From assembly GCA_049304015.1 (NCBI GenBank), contig JBAQNS010000004.1, forward strand, positions 1 to 46,677: a DNA stretch of 46,677 nucleotides, written 5' to 3'. The position numbers and the translations under genes were made by a program. The first letter of the stretch is position 1; each line of letters begins with the position of its first letter. The notes beneath the pieces were generated by a model, which worked only from the letters and a program-made list of their open reading frames with translations, did not search any database and was not told where the DNA came from. Origin of the DNA: JAIFWN01 sp049304015. Its GTDB lineage: Bacteria; Patescibacteriota; Minisyncoccia; Phycocordibacterales; Zambryskibacteraceae. Positions 1 to 7,121 of the stretch are shown here, in pieces.

Positions 1-576
1 TCAAAGACGGTTTTTTCAAAAGAAGAAAAAGTAGAAGTAATAGATAAAGAAGTTGAAGATGTCTTAGAAGAAATAAAAAAACACAACCTTAAACCAGAAT
101 TGAAAGAAGGAGAAGATTTGAATACCAAAATTAGAGAGAACCTTTTGATGGAGAAAGGACTTCGAGCCAAAGAACAAAACAGACAAAAAGCCTTGGAGCA
201 AATGATTAAAGAGACCGAAGTAGTTGTCCCTAAAATTCTTGTGCAGGCAGAACTCGACAGGATGATGAATCAATTTATGGATGATGTCGCTCGGGCAGGA
301 CTCAAGTGGGATGAATATTTGAAAACTCTAAAGAAAACCGAAGATGATGTGAAGTCAGAATGGAAGGAACAAGCTTTAGAGAGAGCTAAGGCTGAACTCA
401 TTGTGTCTAAGATTGCTATAGAAGAGAAAATTGAACCAGACGAGAAAGAGCTTGATCATGAGGCTAAGCATATCCTCGAGCATTATCCAGACGCTGATCC
501 CCTACGAGTTCGAATATATCTCTACACTCAAATGCGCAACCAAAAAGTATTTGAATTCTTAGAGAACCAGAAATAA
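1..576 (+). CDS. tig: Trigger factor, C-terminal part (cut by window edge)
   Basis: The frame is open from base 1, so the true start lies outside the window; the TTG at 100 is not the start. The visible ~191 residues are highly charged and helical. The stretch around LDRMMNQFMDDVARAG followed by W-x-E-Y resembles the helical C-terminal chaperone domain of trigger factor, the ribosome-bound chaperone that shields nascent chains. The ribosome-binding and PPIase domains would be upstream and are not seen. The position two genes before clpP fits the common tig-clpP neighbourhood, although two small genes and an unknown gene now lie between them. Family assignment is by motif recall and is fairly secure. 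Confidence 0.85.
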   Translation, partial: SKTVFSKEEKVEVIDKEVEDVLEEIKKHNLKPELKEGEDLNTKIRENLLMEKGLRAKEQNRQKALEQMIKETEVVVPKILVQAELDRMMNQFMDDVARAGLKWDEYLKTLKKTEDDVKSEWKEQALERAKAELIVSKIAIEEKIEPDEKELDHEAKHILEHYPDADPLRVRIYLYTQMRNQKVFEFLENQK

Positions 577-585
577 TTTTTAGAG

Positions 586-598
586 TATAATTATATTT
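586..598 (+). promoter_or_regulatory. -10 box for the gene at 599, near-leaderless
   Basis: TATAAT at 586-591 ends 7 bases before the ATG at 599. Transcription would start at or one base before the start codon. There is no Shine-Dalgarno sequence. Confidence 0.5.
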
Positions 599-1504
599 AT
601 GCCACCTAAATCAGATAATTCATTCGTCCGAAATAATGAGGATCCTCTTAGCCCGGATGAAAGCTGGGTCTTTGAAGATTTTGCAGATATGTATAAAAGA
701 TATTCACTACCTGAAAAATTTTATGAATTGGATGATTATAAGGAAGTTAAGAGATTGGCAGCACAACATAAAGACCACACAGAAAGATCAATGCTTTTTG
801 ATAGAATAGTGCAGCATATTAAATCTTGGTTTGGCGAAAATGCCAGAGTACTTCGAGCAAGTGAGTATGATGATAAAAAGAACGATACCGATTTAATCGT
901 TGAATTTTTAGACGAAGACGGAAAACCTGTGGCACAGCTTTCAATTGATACAACAGTTCCAGATGATAATTGGGAAACAATTGATGATAAATTTACTGAT
1001 ATAGTAGCAAATTTAAAAGCCGGAAGAATGGGACGTTTAAAATATATGCCTGGTATTAAACGAATGACAAATGAGTCAGGCAAAGAGGGTGACTATTTAG
1101 TAAGTTTGGGCAGAAGAGAACTTATTCCCCAGGTGATAGTTTCCTTAGATTATAAAACTCTAGCTAATCTATGCAGGGATATAAAGGAATGTCGCACAAA
1201 ACCAGTTCCTGGATTAATTAAATTTCATCCATATCAGTTAGTAATGCTAGATAATATTGTTAAAGAATTAAATATACAAAGAGAAATATTAATTAGACTC
1301 GAAAGGGCTAGAAAAATTAATAGTGGGCAAAAGAACATAATGGATCAAAAGCTATCACAAATGCTAGATATAATTAGCAATTTAATTTATAAAAAAGAAA
1401 ATCCCCTACAAGGTAGGGGGGTAGTACGAGACGATTCCTGGTATGATCCTGTGACGAAGAGATTCCAAGATCAGGCGAGTGTCGTCAGTGATTTTATTTC
1501 TTAA
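599..1504 (+). CDS. Hypothetical protein, 301 aa, soluble
   Basis: I do not recognise this family. The protein has no signal peptide or membrane segment. It starts with a short acidic/polar tail, has a mixed alpha/beta middle (residues ~80-190, including DTDLIVEFLDEDG and AQLSID) and a helical basic region at ~215-270. The D-T-D-L-I-V-E-F and Q-L-S-I-D pattern faintly resembles the core of a restriction-like nuclease fold, but the catalytic lysine is not evident, so I assign no function. The ATG lies 7 bases after a TATAAT box and has no Shine-Dalgarno site. The last ~30 codons overlap an antisense terminator belonging to the convergent small gene at 1501-1677. Its C-terminus may therefore have been reshaped by insertion of that gene. 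Confidence 0.7.
   Translation: MPPKSDNSFVRNNEDPLSPDESWVFEDFADMYKRYSLPEKFYELDDYKEVKRLAAQHKDHTERSMLFDRIVQHIKSWFGENARVLRASEYDDKKNDTDLIVEFLDEDGKPVAQLSIDTTVPDDNWETIDDKFTDIVANLKAGRMGRLKYMPGIKRMTNESGKEGDYLVSLGRRELIPQVIVSLDYKTLANLCRDIKECRTKPVPGLIKFHPYQLVMLDNIVKELNIQREILIRLERARKINSGQKNIMDQKLSQMLDIISNLIYKKENPLQGRGVVRDDSWYDPVTKRFQDQASVVSDFIS
1391..1419 (-). terminator. Intrinsic terminator (minus strand) inside the 599 gene
   Basis: Read on the minus strand, a perfect 7-bp stem CCCCTAC/GTAGGGG with a 3-base loop (1419-1403) is followed by ATTTTCTTTTTT. It lies ~80 bases downstream of the stop of the small minus-strand gene ending at 1501. It sits in the coding 3' end of the opposing gene. Confidence 0.7.
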
Positions 1505-1677
1505 TGTACCGAGCTGTCTTCGAGGATTCCCTTATCCAGAATCTCTTTTCTGAATCCAGGGAACTCTCTCTCACAGACCTCTAGGAAGATGTCAATCAAA
1601 GGAGGATCTGTCATTTTGTTATCCGGGAACATTTCCTTCAGTTTTTCGTCACTGATTGGCAACCGCTCCTTTGGCAC
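1501..1677 (-). CDS. Small orphan protein, 58 aa
   Basis: This short minus-strand reading frame has a GTG start at 1677, five bases after GGAG. A TTG at 1662 preceded by AAAGGAG is an alternative start. The product is charged, with PKERLPISDEKLKEMF at the N-terminus and a helical FLEVCEREFPGF segment. It shows no membrane segment and no recognised domain. The frame is supported by its complete transcription unit: a good promoter at 1744-1717, a Shine-Dalgarno site, and a terminator at 1419-1391. Its stop overlaps the stop of the convergent gene 599-1504 by four bases. It is divergent from the small gene at 1810. Whether it is translated is inferred; a regulatory RNA is the main alternative. 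Confidence 0.55.
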   Translation of the reverse strand: MPKERLPISDEKLKEMFPDNKMTDPPLIDIFLEVCEREFPGFRKEILDKGILEDSSVH

Positions 1678-1716
1678 AACAGCTCCGTGGTTGAATGAAC
1701 TTGTGAACCGATAGCT

Positions 1717-1744
1717 ATTATAACATATTCATAAATATTGTCCA
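1717..1744 (-). promoter_or_regulatory. Promoter of the 58-aa gene (minus strand)
   Basis: On the minus strand there is a -35 TGGACA (1744-1739), a 16-base spacer, and TATAAT (1722-1717) preceded by TGT, an extended -10. The predicted start near 1710 leaves a ~33-base leader. Confidence 0.65.
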
Positions 1745-1751
1745 TATTTGC

Positions 1752-1780
1752 TTGATTTTGGATTTAAGAAAGCGCATAGT
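1752..1780 (+). promoter_or_regulatory. Promoter of the 105-aa orphan gene
   Basis: TTGATT (1752-1757), a 17-base spacer, then CATAGT (1775-1780). It is back-to-back with the divergent promoter at 1717-1744. Confidence 0.5.
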
Positions 1781-1809
1781 CAAAACGGACTCGTTCACTG
1801 GAGATGATA

Positions 1810-2127
1810 ATGCCGAACAGAGGAATTTTGGCTGATGAGCAGCTTCTGCTTGGCCAAAACATCCAAGAGAAGCTCGATATCATGTTTGGAGCGAAGATTG
1901 GCAAGAAGGTCTATATGGTTGGCTGGGATAGGTTGAACAAACTTACGAACCAACATCCTATCCTTCCCCTGCCTGGCAATCACATCATGCCTCAGCTGAA
2001 CAAAACACTGTTCATGAAGCTTGATGAGATTGAGACAAGCCAGAGCGGCAAAAGCCGGAGAGCTGCCGCTGAGCACGTCCTCGAACTCTACATTGATATC
2101 TTGTGCGATATGTTCCCAAGGGTCTGA
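1810..2127 (+). CDS. Small orphan protein, 105 aa
   Basis: The start at ATG 1810 is chosen because GGAG at 1800-1803 is six bases upstream; an in-frame ATG at 1804 would leave almost no spacing. The product is soluble and mixed. It includes a basic stretch KIGKKVYMVGWDRLNKL, a proline-rich centre (ILPLPGNHIMPQ), and a helical C-terminus (RRAAAEHVLELYIDILCDMF). No family is recognised. The stop codon lies in the loop of its own terminator at 2118-2145. It has a separate promoter and is divergent from the 58-aa gene. Codon choice (CTC, CTG, CCG, GGC) differs from the neighbouring clpP, which favours A/T-ending codons. It belongs to a set of similarly organised small genes across the window. Confidence 0.7.
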   Translation: MPNRGILADEQLLLGQNIQEKLDIMFGAKIGKKVYMVGWDRLNKLTNQHPILPLPGNHIMPQLNKTLFMKLDEIETSQSGKSRRAAAEHVLELYIDILCDMFPRV

Positions 2128-2145
2128 TTTAAAGGCCCTTTTTTT
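2118..2145 (+). terminator. Intrinsic terminator overlapping the stop of the 105-aa gene
   Basis: A 7-bp stem AAGGGTC/GGCCCTT with one G-U pair has a 9-base loop that includes the TGA stop. Seven T follow. The clpP -35 box begins five bases later. Confidence 0.85.
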
Positions 2146-2149
2146 GTAT

Positions 2150-2178
2150 TTGATTTAGAAGTATATTTTCTATATAGT
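2150..2178 (+). promoter_or_regulatory. clpP promoter, predicts a leaderless mRNA
   Basis: TTGATT (2150-2155), a 17-base spacer, and TATAGT (2173-2178). Exactly six bases separate the -10 from the ATG at 2185, so the A of the start codon is the predicted +1. There is no Shine-Dalgarno site. Confidence 0.75.
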
Positions 2179-2184
2179 ATCCGC

Positions 2185-2760
2185 ATGAGTTACCTTATAC
2201 CAACAGTGATTGAGAAGTCACAAAACGGTGAGAGAGCATACGATATATACTCTCGCCTATTAAAAGAACGTATTATTTTCCTTACTGGTGTAATCGATGA
2301 TGATTCTGCGAACATTGTCATCGCTCAAATGTTGTTTCTCCAATCTGAGGATCCAAAGAAAGATATTACTCTTTATATAAATTCTCCAGGTGGGTCTGCT
2401 AGTGCCACCCTCGCCATGATAGATACTATTAATCATATTAAACCGGACGTATCAACTTTGTGTATTGGGTTCGCAGCTTCTGGTGGAGCTTGGTTACTTT
2501 CTGCAGGAGCCAAAGGTAAGCGTTTTGCTCTTCCAAATGCTGAGATAATGATCCATCAGCCTCTTGGTGGTGCTGAAGGTCAAGCCAGTGATATGGAGAT
2601 AAGAGTGAAGAATATCCTAAGACTAAGAGATACTTTGGCTAAAATTATGTCCAAAAATACCGGGCAAACACTTGAGAAGGTCCAAAAAGATATAGACAGG
2701 GATTACTATATGTCTGCAGAAGAAGCCAAAAAATACGGCATAATTGACAAGATTTTGTAG
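2185..2760 (+). CDS. clpP: ATP-dependent Clp protease proteolytic subunit ClpP
   Basis: At 191 residues this is the usual length for ClpP, the serine protease barrel that degrades unfolded proteins delivered by ClpX or other Clp ATPases. The catalytic triad is visible: Ser99 in GFAASGGAW, His124 in MIHQPLGG, and Asp173 in DRDYYMSAEEAKKYGIID. The oxyanion-hole region NSPGGSASA is at residues 66-74. It is transcribed alone from a leaderless promoter. No clpX is in the window. The usual GQAASMGA around the serine is GFAASGGA here, a mild variation. Confidence 0.97.
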   Translation: MSYLIPTVIEKSQNGERAYDIYSRLLKERIIFLTGVIDDDSANIVIAQMLFLQSEDPKKDITLYINSPGGSASATLAMIDTINHIKPDVSTLCIGFAASGGAWLLSAGAKGKRFALPNAEIMIHQPLGGAEGQASDMEIRVKNILRLRDTLAKIMSKNTGQTLEKVQKDIDRDYYMSAEEAKKYGIIDKIL

Positions 2761-2880
2761 AAATAGTATTCTTCGGGTGTTCACCTATTATTGAATTAAT
2801 TGAAACGTTCGCTCCGTTTTCTGACTATCTGACTGACTTCCCTATCCGATTGACCGCTTGACCGAACTGCGACCCTACAT

Positions 2881-4410
2881 ATGTCACTAAAATTAGCATT
2901 GCTACTTGCGCTTCTTGCTGCATCTGCCGGTATAGGTTTGGGTTATTTGTTGCGCCTTATCATTGCCTTGGGCAGGAAAGGTTCAATGGAGCTCGACATC
3001 AAGCAGATGGAGATCCAGGCTCGAGAGGAAGCTCAAAAGATTGTTTCTGAAGCAGAATCAAAAGCCACGGAGCTTATAGAGAAAGCTGAGGCAATTTTGA
3101 AAGAAAGAGATGAGAGAATAAATAAAACTGAAGATAGATTGGTCAAAAAAGAGGAATTCTTGGACAAACGACAGGTAGATATAGACAAAGAAGCTGAATA
3201 CATCAAAGAAAAAGCCAATGAAATAAGAGCTATAAAGGAAAAGGCTGATGAACTCATCCAAATGAGGAATTCTGAGCTTTCTAAGGTAGCAGGACTTTCA
3301 CCAGATGAGGCTAAAAATGAGCTTTTGAATATTGTAGAAAAGAAATCTGAAGAAGATTTGCTTATCCGTATGCAAAAGTTAGATAACCAAGCAGAAGAGA
3401 AGCTCACAGATAAAGCTAAAAACATTTTAGCTACAGTTATCCAACGTTTAGCTTCAACAGTTTCTGGAGAAATTATGGTTACTTCCGTTCCTCTTCCCTC
3501 TGATGAAATAAAAGGAAAGATTATTGGTAAGGAAGGTAGAAACATAAAGGCTTTTGAACGAGCCACTGGTGTAGAAGTTATTGTCGATGATACTCCTGGA
3601 GCTATCACCATTTCTTCTTTTGATCCTATTCGTCGCGCTGTCGCTTGTCTCGCCCTTGAGAATCTTATTACTGATGGGAGGATTCAACCTGCGAAGATTG
3701 AAGAATTTGTCGAAAAGGCCAAAGTAGAAACAAATAAAATTATAAAAGAGAAAGGAGAAGCTGCAGCTTTTGAATGCGGAGTTTATAACCTTGACCAAAA
3801 ACTCATAGCTATTCTAGGAAGATTACATTTTCGTACTTCTTACGGCCAAAACGTGCTTGCCCACTCCATAGAAATGACTCATATCGCTGGGATGTTAGCT
3901 GAAGAGCTTGGAGCTAACGTGGCAGTGGCTAAAGCGGGTGCTCTTCTCCATGATATAGGTAAAGCTCTTGATCATGAGGTCAGTGGAACTCACGTTGAGA
4001 TTGGAAGAAGGATTCTACAGAAATTTAATGTATCTGAGGAAATAATCAAAGCCATGCAGGCCCATCATGGAGAGTACCCATATGAGACTATTGAATCAAT
4101 AATAGTTCAAACTGCTGATGCAATTTCTGGTGGCAGACCGGGAGCCAGACGAGATACAGTAGAAAACTACCTTAAACGCCTAGAAGACCTTGAAGCTATA
4201 GCGCTCTCGTTCCCTGGTGTGGAAAAGGCATATGCTCTTCAAGCGGGCCGAGAAATCAGGATTTTTGTCACTCCAGAGAAGGTTGGTGACCTAGAAGCCA
4301 AAAAAATGGCTAGAGATATAGCTATTCGGATAGAAAGTGAGCTCAAGTACCCAGGAGAAATAAAGGTTAATGTCATCCGTGAAGCTCGTTCTGTAGAGTT
4401 TGCCAGATAA
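2881..4410 (+). CDS. rny: Ribonuclease Y
   Basis: At 509 residues this has the standard RNase Y layout: an N-terminal membrane helix (~5-27), a long charged coiled coil (~35-180), a KH RNA-binding domain with the GKIIGKEGRNI loop near residue 212, and an HD metal phosphohydrolase domain with LLHDIGKALDHE near 355. RNase Y is the membrane-anchored endonuclease that starts mRNA decay in bacteria lacking RNase E. The start at 2881 retains the membrane helix. The 120-base gap upstream contains several repeated TGAC tetramers but no clear Shine-Dalgarno site. The next gene on the same strand is HU, with its own promoter. Confidence 0.96.
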   Translation: MSLKLALLLALLAASAGIGLGYLLRLIIALGRKGSMELDIKQMEIQAREEAQKIVSEAESKATELIEKAEAILKERDERINKTEDRLVKKEEFLDKRQVDIDKEAEYIKEKANEIRAIKEKADELIQMRNSELSKVAGLSPDEAKNELLNIVEKKSEEDLLIRMQKLDNQAEEKLTDKAKNILATVIQRLASTVSGEIMVTSVPLPSDEIKGKIIGKEGRNIKAFERATGVEVIVDDTPGAITISSFDPIRRAVACLALENLITDGRIQPAKIEEFVEKAKVETNKIIKEKGEAAAFECGVYNLDQKLIAILGRLHFRTSYGQNVLAHSIEMTHIAGMLAEELGANVAVAKAGALLHDIGKALDHEVSGTHVEIGRRILQKFNVSEEIIKAMQAHHGEYPYETIESIIVQTADAISGGRPGARRDTVENYLKRLEDLEAIALSFPGVEKAYALQAGREIRIFVTPEKVGDLEAKKMARDIAIRIESELKYPGEIKVNVIREARSVEFAR

Positions 4411-4435
4411 AAGGTTTAATAGCTTTTTAGAGCCA

Positions 4436-4463
4436 TTGCTTAAAATATGGCTTAGTATATAAT
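4436..4463 (+). promoter_or_regulatory. HU gene promoter
   Basis: TTGCTT (4436-4441), a 16-base spacer, and TATAAT (4458-4463). The predicted start near 4470 leaves a ~56-base leader. An inverted repeat AGCCAT (4431-4436) / ATGGCT (4447-4452) lies across the -35 and spacer. Confidence 0.75.
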
Positions 4464-4525
4464 TTTTATTGGGCAAAGATCCTGATCGGACCTTGTTTAT
4501 CAGTAAGTTTTAATGAAAGAAAAAA

Positions 4526-4798
4526 ATGAATAAAGTTGCAATAGTAGAGGCAGTACACGCAAAACTTGGAGGAACAAAAGTTCAAGCAGAAGAAGTTGTA
4601 GATGTAGTGATTGATTCTATCGTTCACTCTTTGAAAAAAGGTGGCGAAGTTTCAATCGCCGGTCTAGGTATCTTCTCAACCAAGGTTCGTGCTGCAAGAC
4701 AAGCAAGGAATCCTCGAACTGGTGAATCAATCTCAGTTCCATCAATGAGAGTTCCAAAGTTCCGTCCTGCAAAGGCCCTCAAGGATGCAGTAAAGTAA
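4526..4798 (+). CDS. hup: HU-family DNA-binding protein
   Basis: At 90 residues this is the canonical HU length. It has the helical dimerisation part (MNKVAIVEAVHAKLGG), the GGEVSIAGLGIFSTKVRAAR saddle, and the ARNPRTGESISVP arm that wraps DNA, ending in a short K/R-rich tail. HU bends and compacts the chromosome and is normally among the most abundant proteins. It has its own strong promoter and a terminator just after the stop. Only a weak AAAGAAAAAA run precedes the ATG. Confidence 0.97.
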   Translation: MNKVAIVEAVHAKLGGTKVQAEEVVDVVIDSIVHSLKKGGEVSIAGLGIFSTKVRAARQARNPRTGESISVPSMRVPKFRPAKALKDAVK

Positions 4799-4814
4799 TA
4801 TTTACTTCAGTCTA

Positions 4815-4850
4815 AAACAAAAAATCTCCCCGCAAGGAGATTTTTTGTTT
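4815..4850. terminator. Bidirectional terminator between hup and cca
   Basis: A perfect 15-bp stem (4815-4829 with 4836-4850) has a 6-base loop, with A-rich and T-rich arms on either side of TCTCC/GGAGA. It can terminate hup on the plus strand and the minus-strand cca gene, whose stop codon overlaps the arm. Confidence 0.9.
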
Positions 4851-6324
4851 ACTTTACTCCGTGGCTTTGTTTTATTTTATCTACTTCCCTCTCATCCTCT
4901 AATTCATTTTTTTCTCTAGCTTTTTTTCCTTGCTCTGCAAGCTCACTAATATTTAATTTGTATAACTCATTTACTTTGTTTTCTAAATATTTTTCTGTAT
5001 TCAATTCTGGATTTTCTAATACTTCGGACAAAAGTATTTCCAATATGAAACCAATATATGCTCCTGGTTCTGATTTTGTTAACTCCATTATCTTCTGGCC
5101 ATTTACCTTGAGCTGTTTCACGCTTATTGGATCACGCATGACCTCCTCTATCATCGAGTGATACTTACGTAGTCTATATGGAGATTCCTTTGGACGGCCT
5201 GTACCTATGCGGTCACATGAACGTACGTCCATGAGATCCCAGATAAGCTCAGGAGAGACATTTCTGACCATTCTGCGAACAGCAGAAAGTGAAATTTCCT
5301 CGGTGTCAGAAAAGAACATATGCCACCTCACAAGCTTGGTGACTTTGTCTACAATATCTTTAGGAAACTTTAAATCAGTGAGGATAGACTTCGTTATTTT
5401 GGCACCTACCACTTCATGGCCGTAGAATGTCCATTGGTTGTTTTGCCACCTTTTGGTGTGTGGTTTGGCTATGTCGTGGAAGAGCACAGCCAGACGAACA
5501 TACAGAGGAAAGTTTTTCTTGGCACTATGTTCAAGAGAACGAAGAAGATGCTCCCAAACAGTAAAGGCGTGTGCTTGGTTTTGTTCTACCCCAATACCTT
5601 TGGTGAAATCTTCTGAGATATATTTAAGCACTCCAAGTCGTGCACAGAGGTCGAGCGCCAGAGCCGGAGAATCAGACATAATAATTTTAATGAATTCATC
5701 TCTAATTCTTTCTTTGGAAATATGTCCAAGCAAATCGACATTTTCCTCGATAGCCTTTTGTGTTTCTGATTCTATGGCGAAGTTTAGTGTACTTGCAAGT
5801 CGTATGGCACGAAGCATACGAAGAGCGTCCTCACCAAATCTTTCTTTAGGTTCACCCACTGTTCGTATAAGACTCTTTTTAATATCTTCAAGACCATTGT
5901 ATGGATCAATAATTTTCTCCGTCTCTACATCATAAGCAATAGCATTCATAGTGAAATCTCTACGAGCCAAATCTTGTTTAATATCAGTTCCCCACTCCAC
6001 TTTGTCTGGTCGACGAAAATCAGAATATCCGGATTCAACTCTATACGGAGTGATTTCAATTGTCTTTAAAGTTTCATCTTTTTCTTCGTCGCTGACTACC
6101 CCTACAGTGCCATATTCGTTTTCATAAAAAGTGTGAGGAAAAAGTGCGATAATTTGTTCTGGGTTGGCATTAGTAGTGATGTCCCAATCTTTCGGAGTTT
6201 TTAAAAGTAAACAATCTCTCACACAACCACCAACTAGATAACTTTGAAACTCGGCGCGAGAAAGAATAGATGAAACTTCTTTCACCGTCTTGGGCACCTT
6301 GAGTTTTGTCTCTAGAGTAGTCAT
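4849..6324 (-). CDS. cca: tRNA CCA-adding nucleotidyltransferase with HD domain
   Basis: A 491-residue class II nucleotidyltransferase that adds or repairs the 3' CCA of tRNAs. Signatures are the YLVGGCVRDCLLL motif (~30-42), D-x-D in KDWDIT (~46-50), RRDFTMNAIAYD (~120), and an HD domain with LFHDIAKPHTKRW near 283. The C-terminal ~60 residues are helical and charged. The gene is next to four tRNA genes, three of which do not encode CCA, so the enzyme is required for them. A TATACT box lies 11 bases before the ATG on the minus strand, giving a very short leader. PolyA polymerase is a relative, but the HD fusion and tRNA context favour Cca. Confidence 0.93.
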   Translation of the reverse strand: MTTLETKLKVPKTVKEVSSILSRAEFQSYLVGGCVRDCLLLKTPKDWDITTNANPEQIIALFPHTFYENEYGTVGVVSDEEKDETLKTIEITPYRVESGYSDFRRPDKVEWGTDIKQDLARRDFTMNAIAYDVETEKIIDPYNGLEDIKKSLIRTVGEPKERFGEDALRMLRAIRLASTLNFAIESETQKAIEENVDLLGHISKERIRDEFIKIIMSDSPALALDLCARLGVLKYISEDFTKGIGVEQNQAHAFTVWEHLLRSLEHSAKKNFPLYVRLAVLFHDIAKPHTKRWQNNQWTFYGHEVVGAKITKSILTDLKFPKDIVDKVTKLVRWHMFFSDTEEISLSAVRRMVRNVSPELIWDLMDVRSCDRIGTGRPKESPYRLRKYHSMIEEVMRDPISVKQLKVNGQKIMELTKSEPGAYIGFILEILLSEVLENPELNTEKYLENKVNELYKLNISELAEQGKKAREKNELEDEREVDKIKQSHGVK

Positions 6325-6363
6325 TTCTCTTCTTTAGTATATATGAAACTAGTCCACGCTTGT

Positions 6364-6435
6364 TGTGCCCCTGGCAGGAATCGAACCCACATCACTTGTT
6401 CCGAAGACAAGTACTTTATCCATTAAGCTACAGGG
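6364..6435 (-). tRNA. tRNA-Arg (anticodon TCG)
   Basis: On the minus strand, acceptor GCCCCTG pairs with CAGGGGC. There is an anticodon stem CTTGT/ACAAG with loop CTTCGGA, and a T-arm GGTTCGATTCC. CCA is not encoded. Confidence 0.93.
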
Positions 6436-6518
6436 GCAAACGAGAAACAAATAACATTCTATGGCTATCCTACACGAAAAATATTTTCTCTGCACACTGT
6501 GTAACACCGACAATTTTG

Positions 6519-6589
6519 TGCGGGATGGGGGAATCGGACTCCCGACTACAGTTTGGAAAACTGTCGTTTTACCACTAAACTAATCCCGC
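6519..6589 (-). tRNA. tRNA-Gly (anticodon TCC)
   Basis: On the minus strand, acceptor GCGGGAT pairs with ATCCCGC. The anticodon stem ACAGT/ACTGT encloses TTTCCAA, and the T-arm contains GTCCGATTCC. CCA is not encoded. Confidence 0.93.
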
Positions 6590-6606
6590 ATAAATTCACC
6601 ATTCTT

Positions 6607-6677
6607 TCGGGGCGCCGAGAATCGAACTCGGACCACATGCTCCCAAAGCAAGTATACTACCACTATACTACGCCCCG
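6607..6677 (-). tRNA. tRNA-Pro (anticodon TGG)
   Basis: On the minus strand, acceptor CGGGGCG pairs with CGCCCCG. The anticodon loop is TTTGGGA, and the anticodon stem CTTGC/GCATG has one T-T mismatch. The T-arm contains GTTCGATTC. CCA is not encoded. Confidence 0.9.
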
Positions 6678-6757
6678 TAAAGAAACATCCTAACACGGAG
6701 AGGCACTATTTCAAACACTCGATTTTTTTATCTAAATACGTTATTATCTTTCAACTT

Positions 6758-6831
6758 GCGGCCATGGTTTAGTGGTAGAACACTTCCTTGCCAAGGAAGA
6801 GATGGGAGTTCGATTCTCCCTGGCCGCACCA
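6758..6831 (+). tRNA. tRNA-Gly (anticodon GCC), CCA encoded
   Basis: Acceptor GCGGCCA pairs with TGGCCGC. The anticodon stem CTTCC/GGAAG encloses TTGCCAA, and the T-arm contains GTTCGATTC. The discriminator A at 6828 is followed by CCA at 6829-6831, so this is the only one of the four tRNAs with a genomic CCA. A TATTAT box lies ~15 bases upstream. Confidence 0.95.
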
Positions 6832-6832
6832 A

Positions 6833-7117
6833 TTAGTCTTCTGCGTCTTCGTCATCCTCCTCTTCCTCTAAATCTTGGTTTTTTGCTTCCTCAAGAATTA
6901 AGGCATCAAGTTCATCTCCGGCTTCTGTCTCAGCTTGATTTAGTTCAATTATGGTATCGTCAGTTTTTTTTGATAGCTCATCTACCTCTGTATCAAGTGA
7001 ATCTAAACTTCCTTGGAGTTTAGTGTTTATTTCTTCCCTATCCTTTTTCATGTCACTAACTTTTTGGATTAGAGAATTTATTTCGTCTTGAGGGTCTTGA
7101 GTATTTTGATCAGTCAT
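6833..7117 (-). CDS. Small acidic coiled-coil protein, 94 aa
   Basis: The 94 residues are almost entirely charged and helical. Heptad-like spacing of I/L (INSLIQKVSDMKKDREEINTK) runs into a long acidic tail (DLEEEEDDEDAED). No known family is recognised. It lies four bases downstream of the 610-aa coiled-coil gene on the same strand, so the two are probably co-transcribed and may interact. The stop lies one base from the convergent tRNA-Gly gene, so the tRNA must be processed from, or terminate within, antisense sequence. Confidence 0.75.
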   Translation of the reverse strand: MTDQNTQDPQDEINSLIQKVSDMKKDREEINTKLQGSLDSLDTEVDELSKKTDDTIIELNQAETEAGDELDALILEEAKNQDLEEEEDDEDAED

Positions 7118-7121
7118 ATTT

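Noticed and set aside
1402..1420. Plus-strand terminator inside gene 599
   Set aside because: The hairpin is followed by a T-run only on the minus strand; on the plus strand the frame continues to a stop at 1504.
6360..7023. Plus-strand frames at 6360-6578 and 6772-7023
   Set aside because: They run through tRNA genes and the antisense of the 94-aa gene. No start signals or protein-like composition support them.
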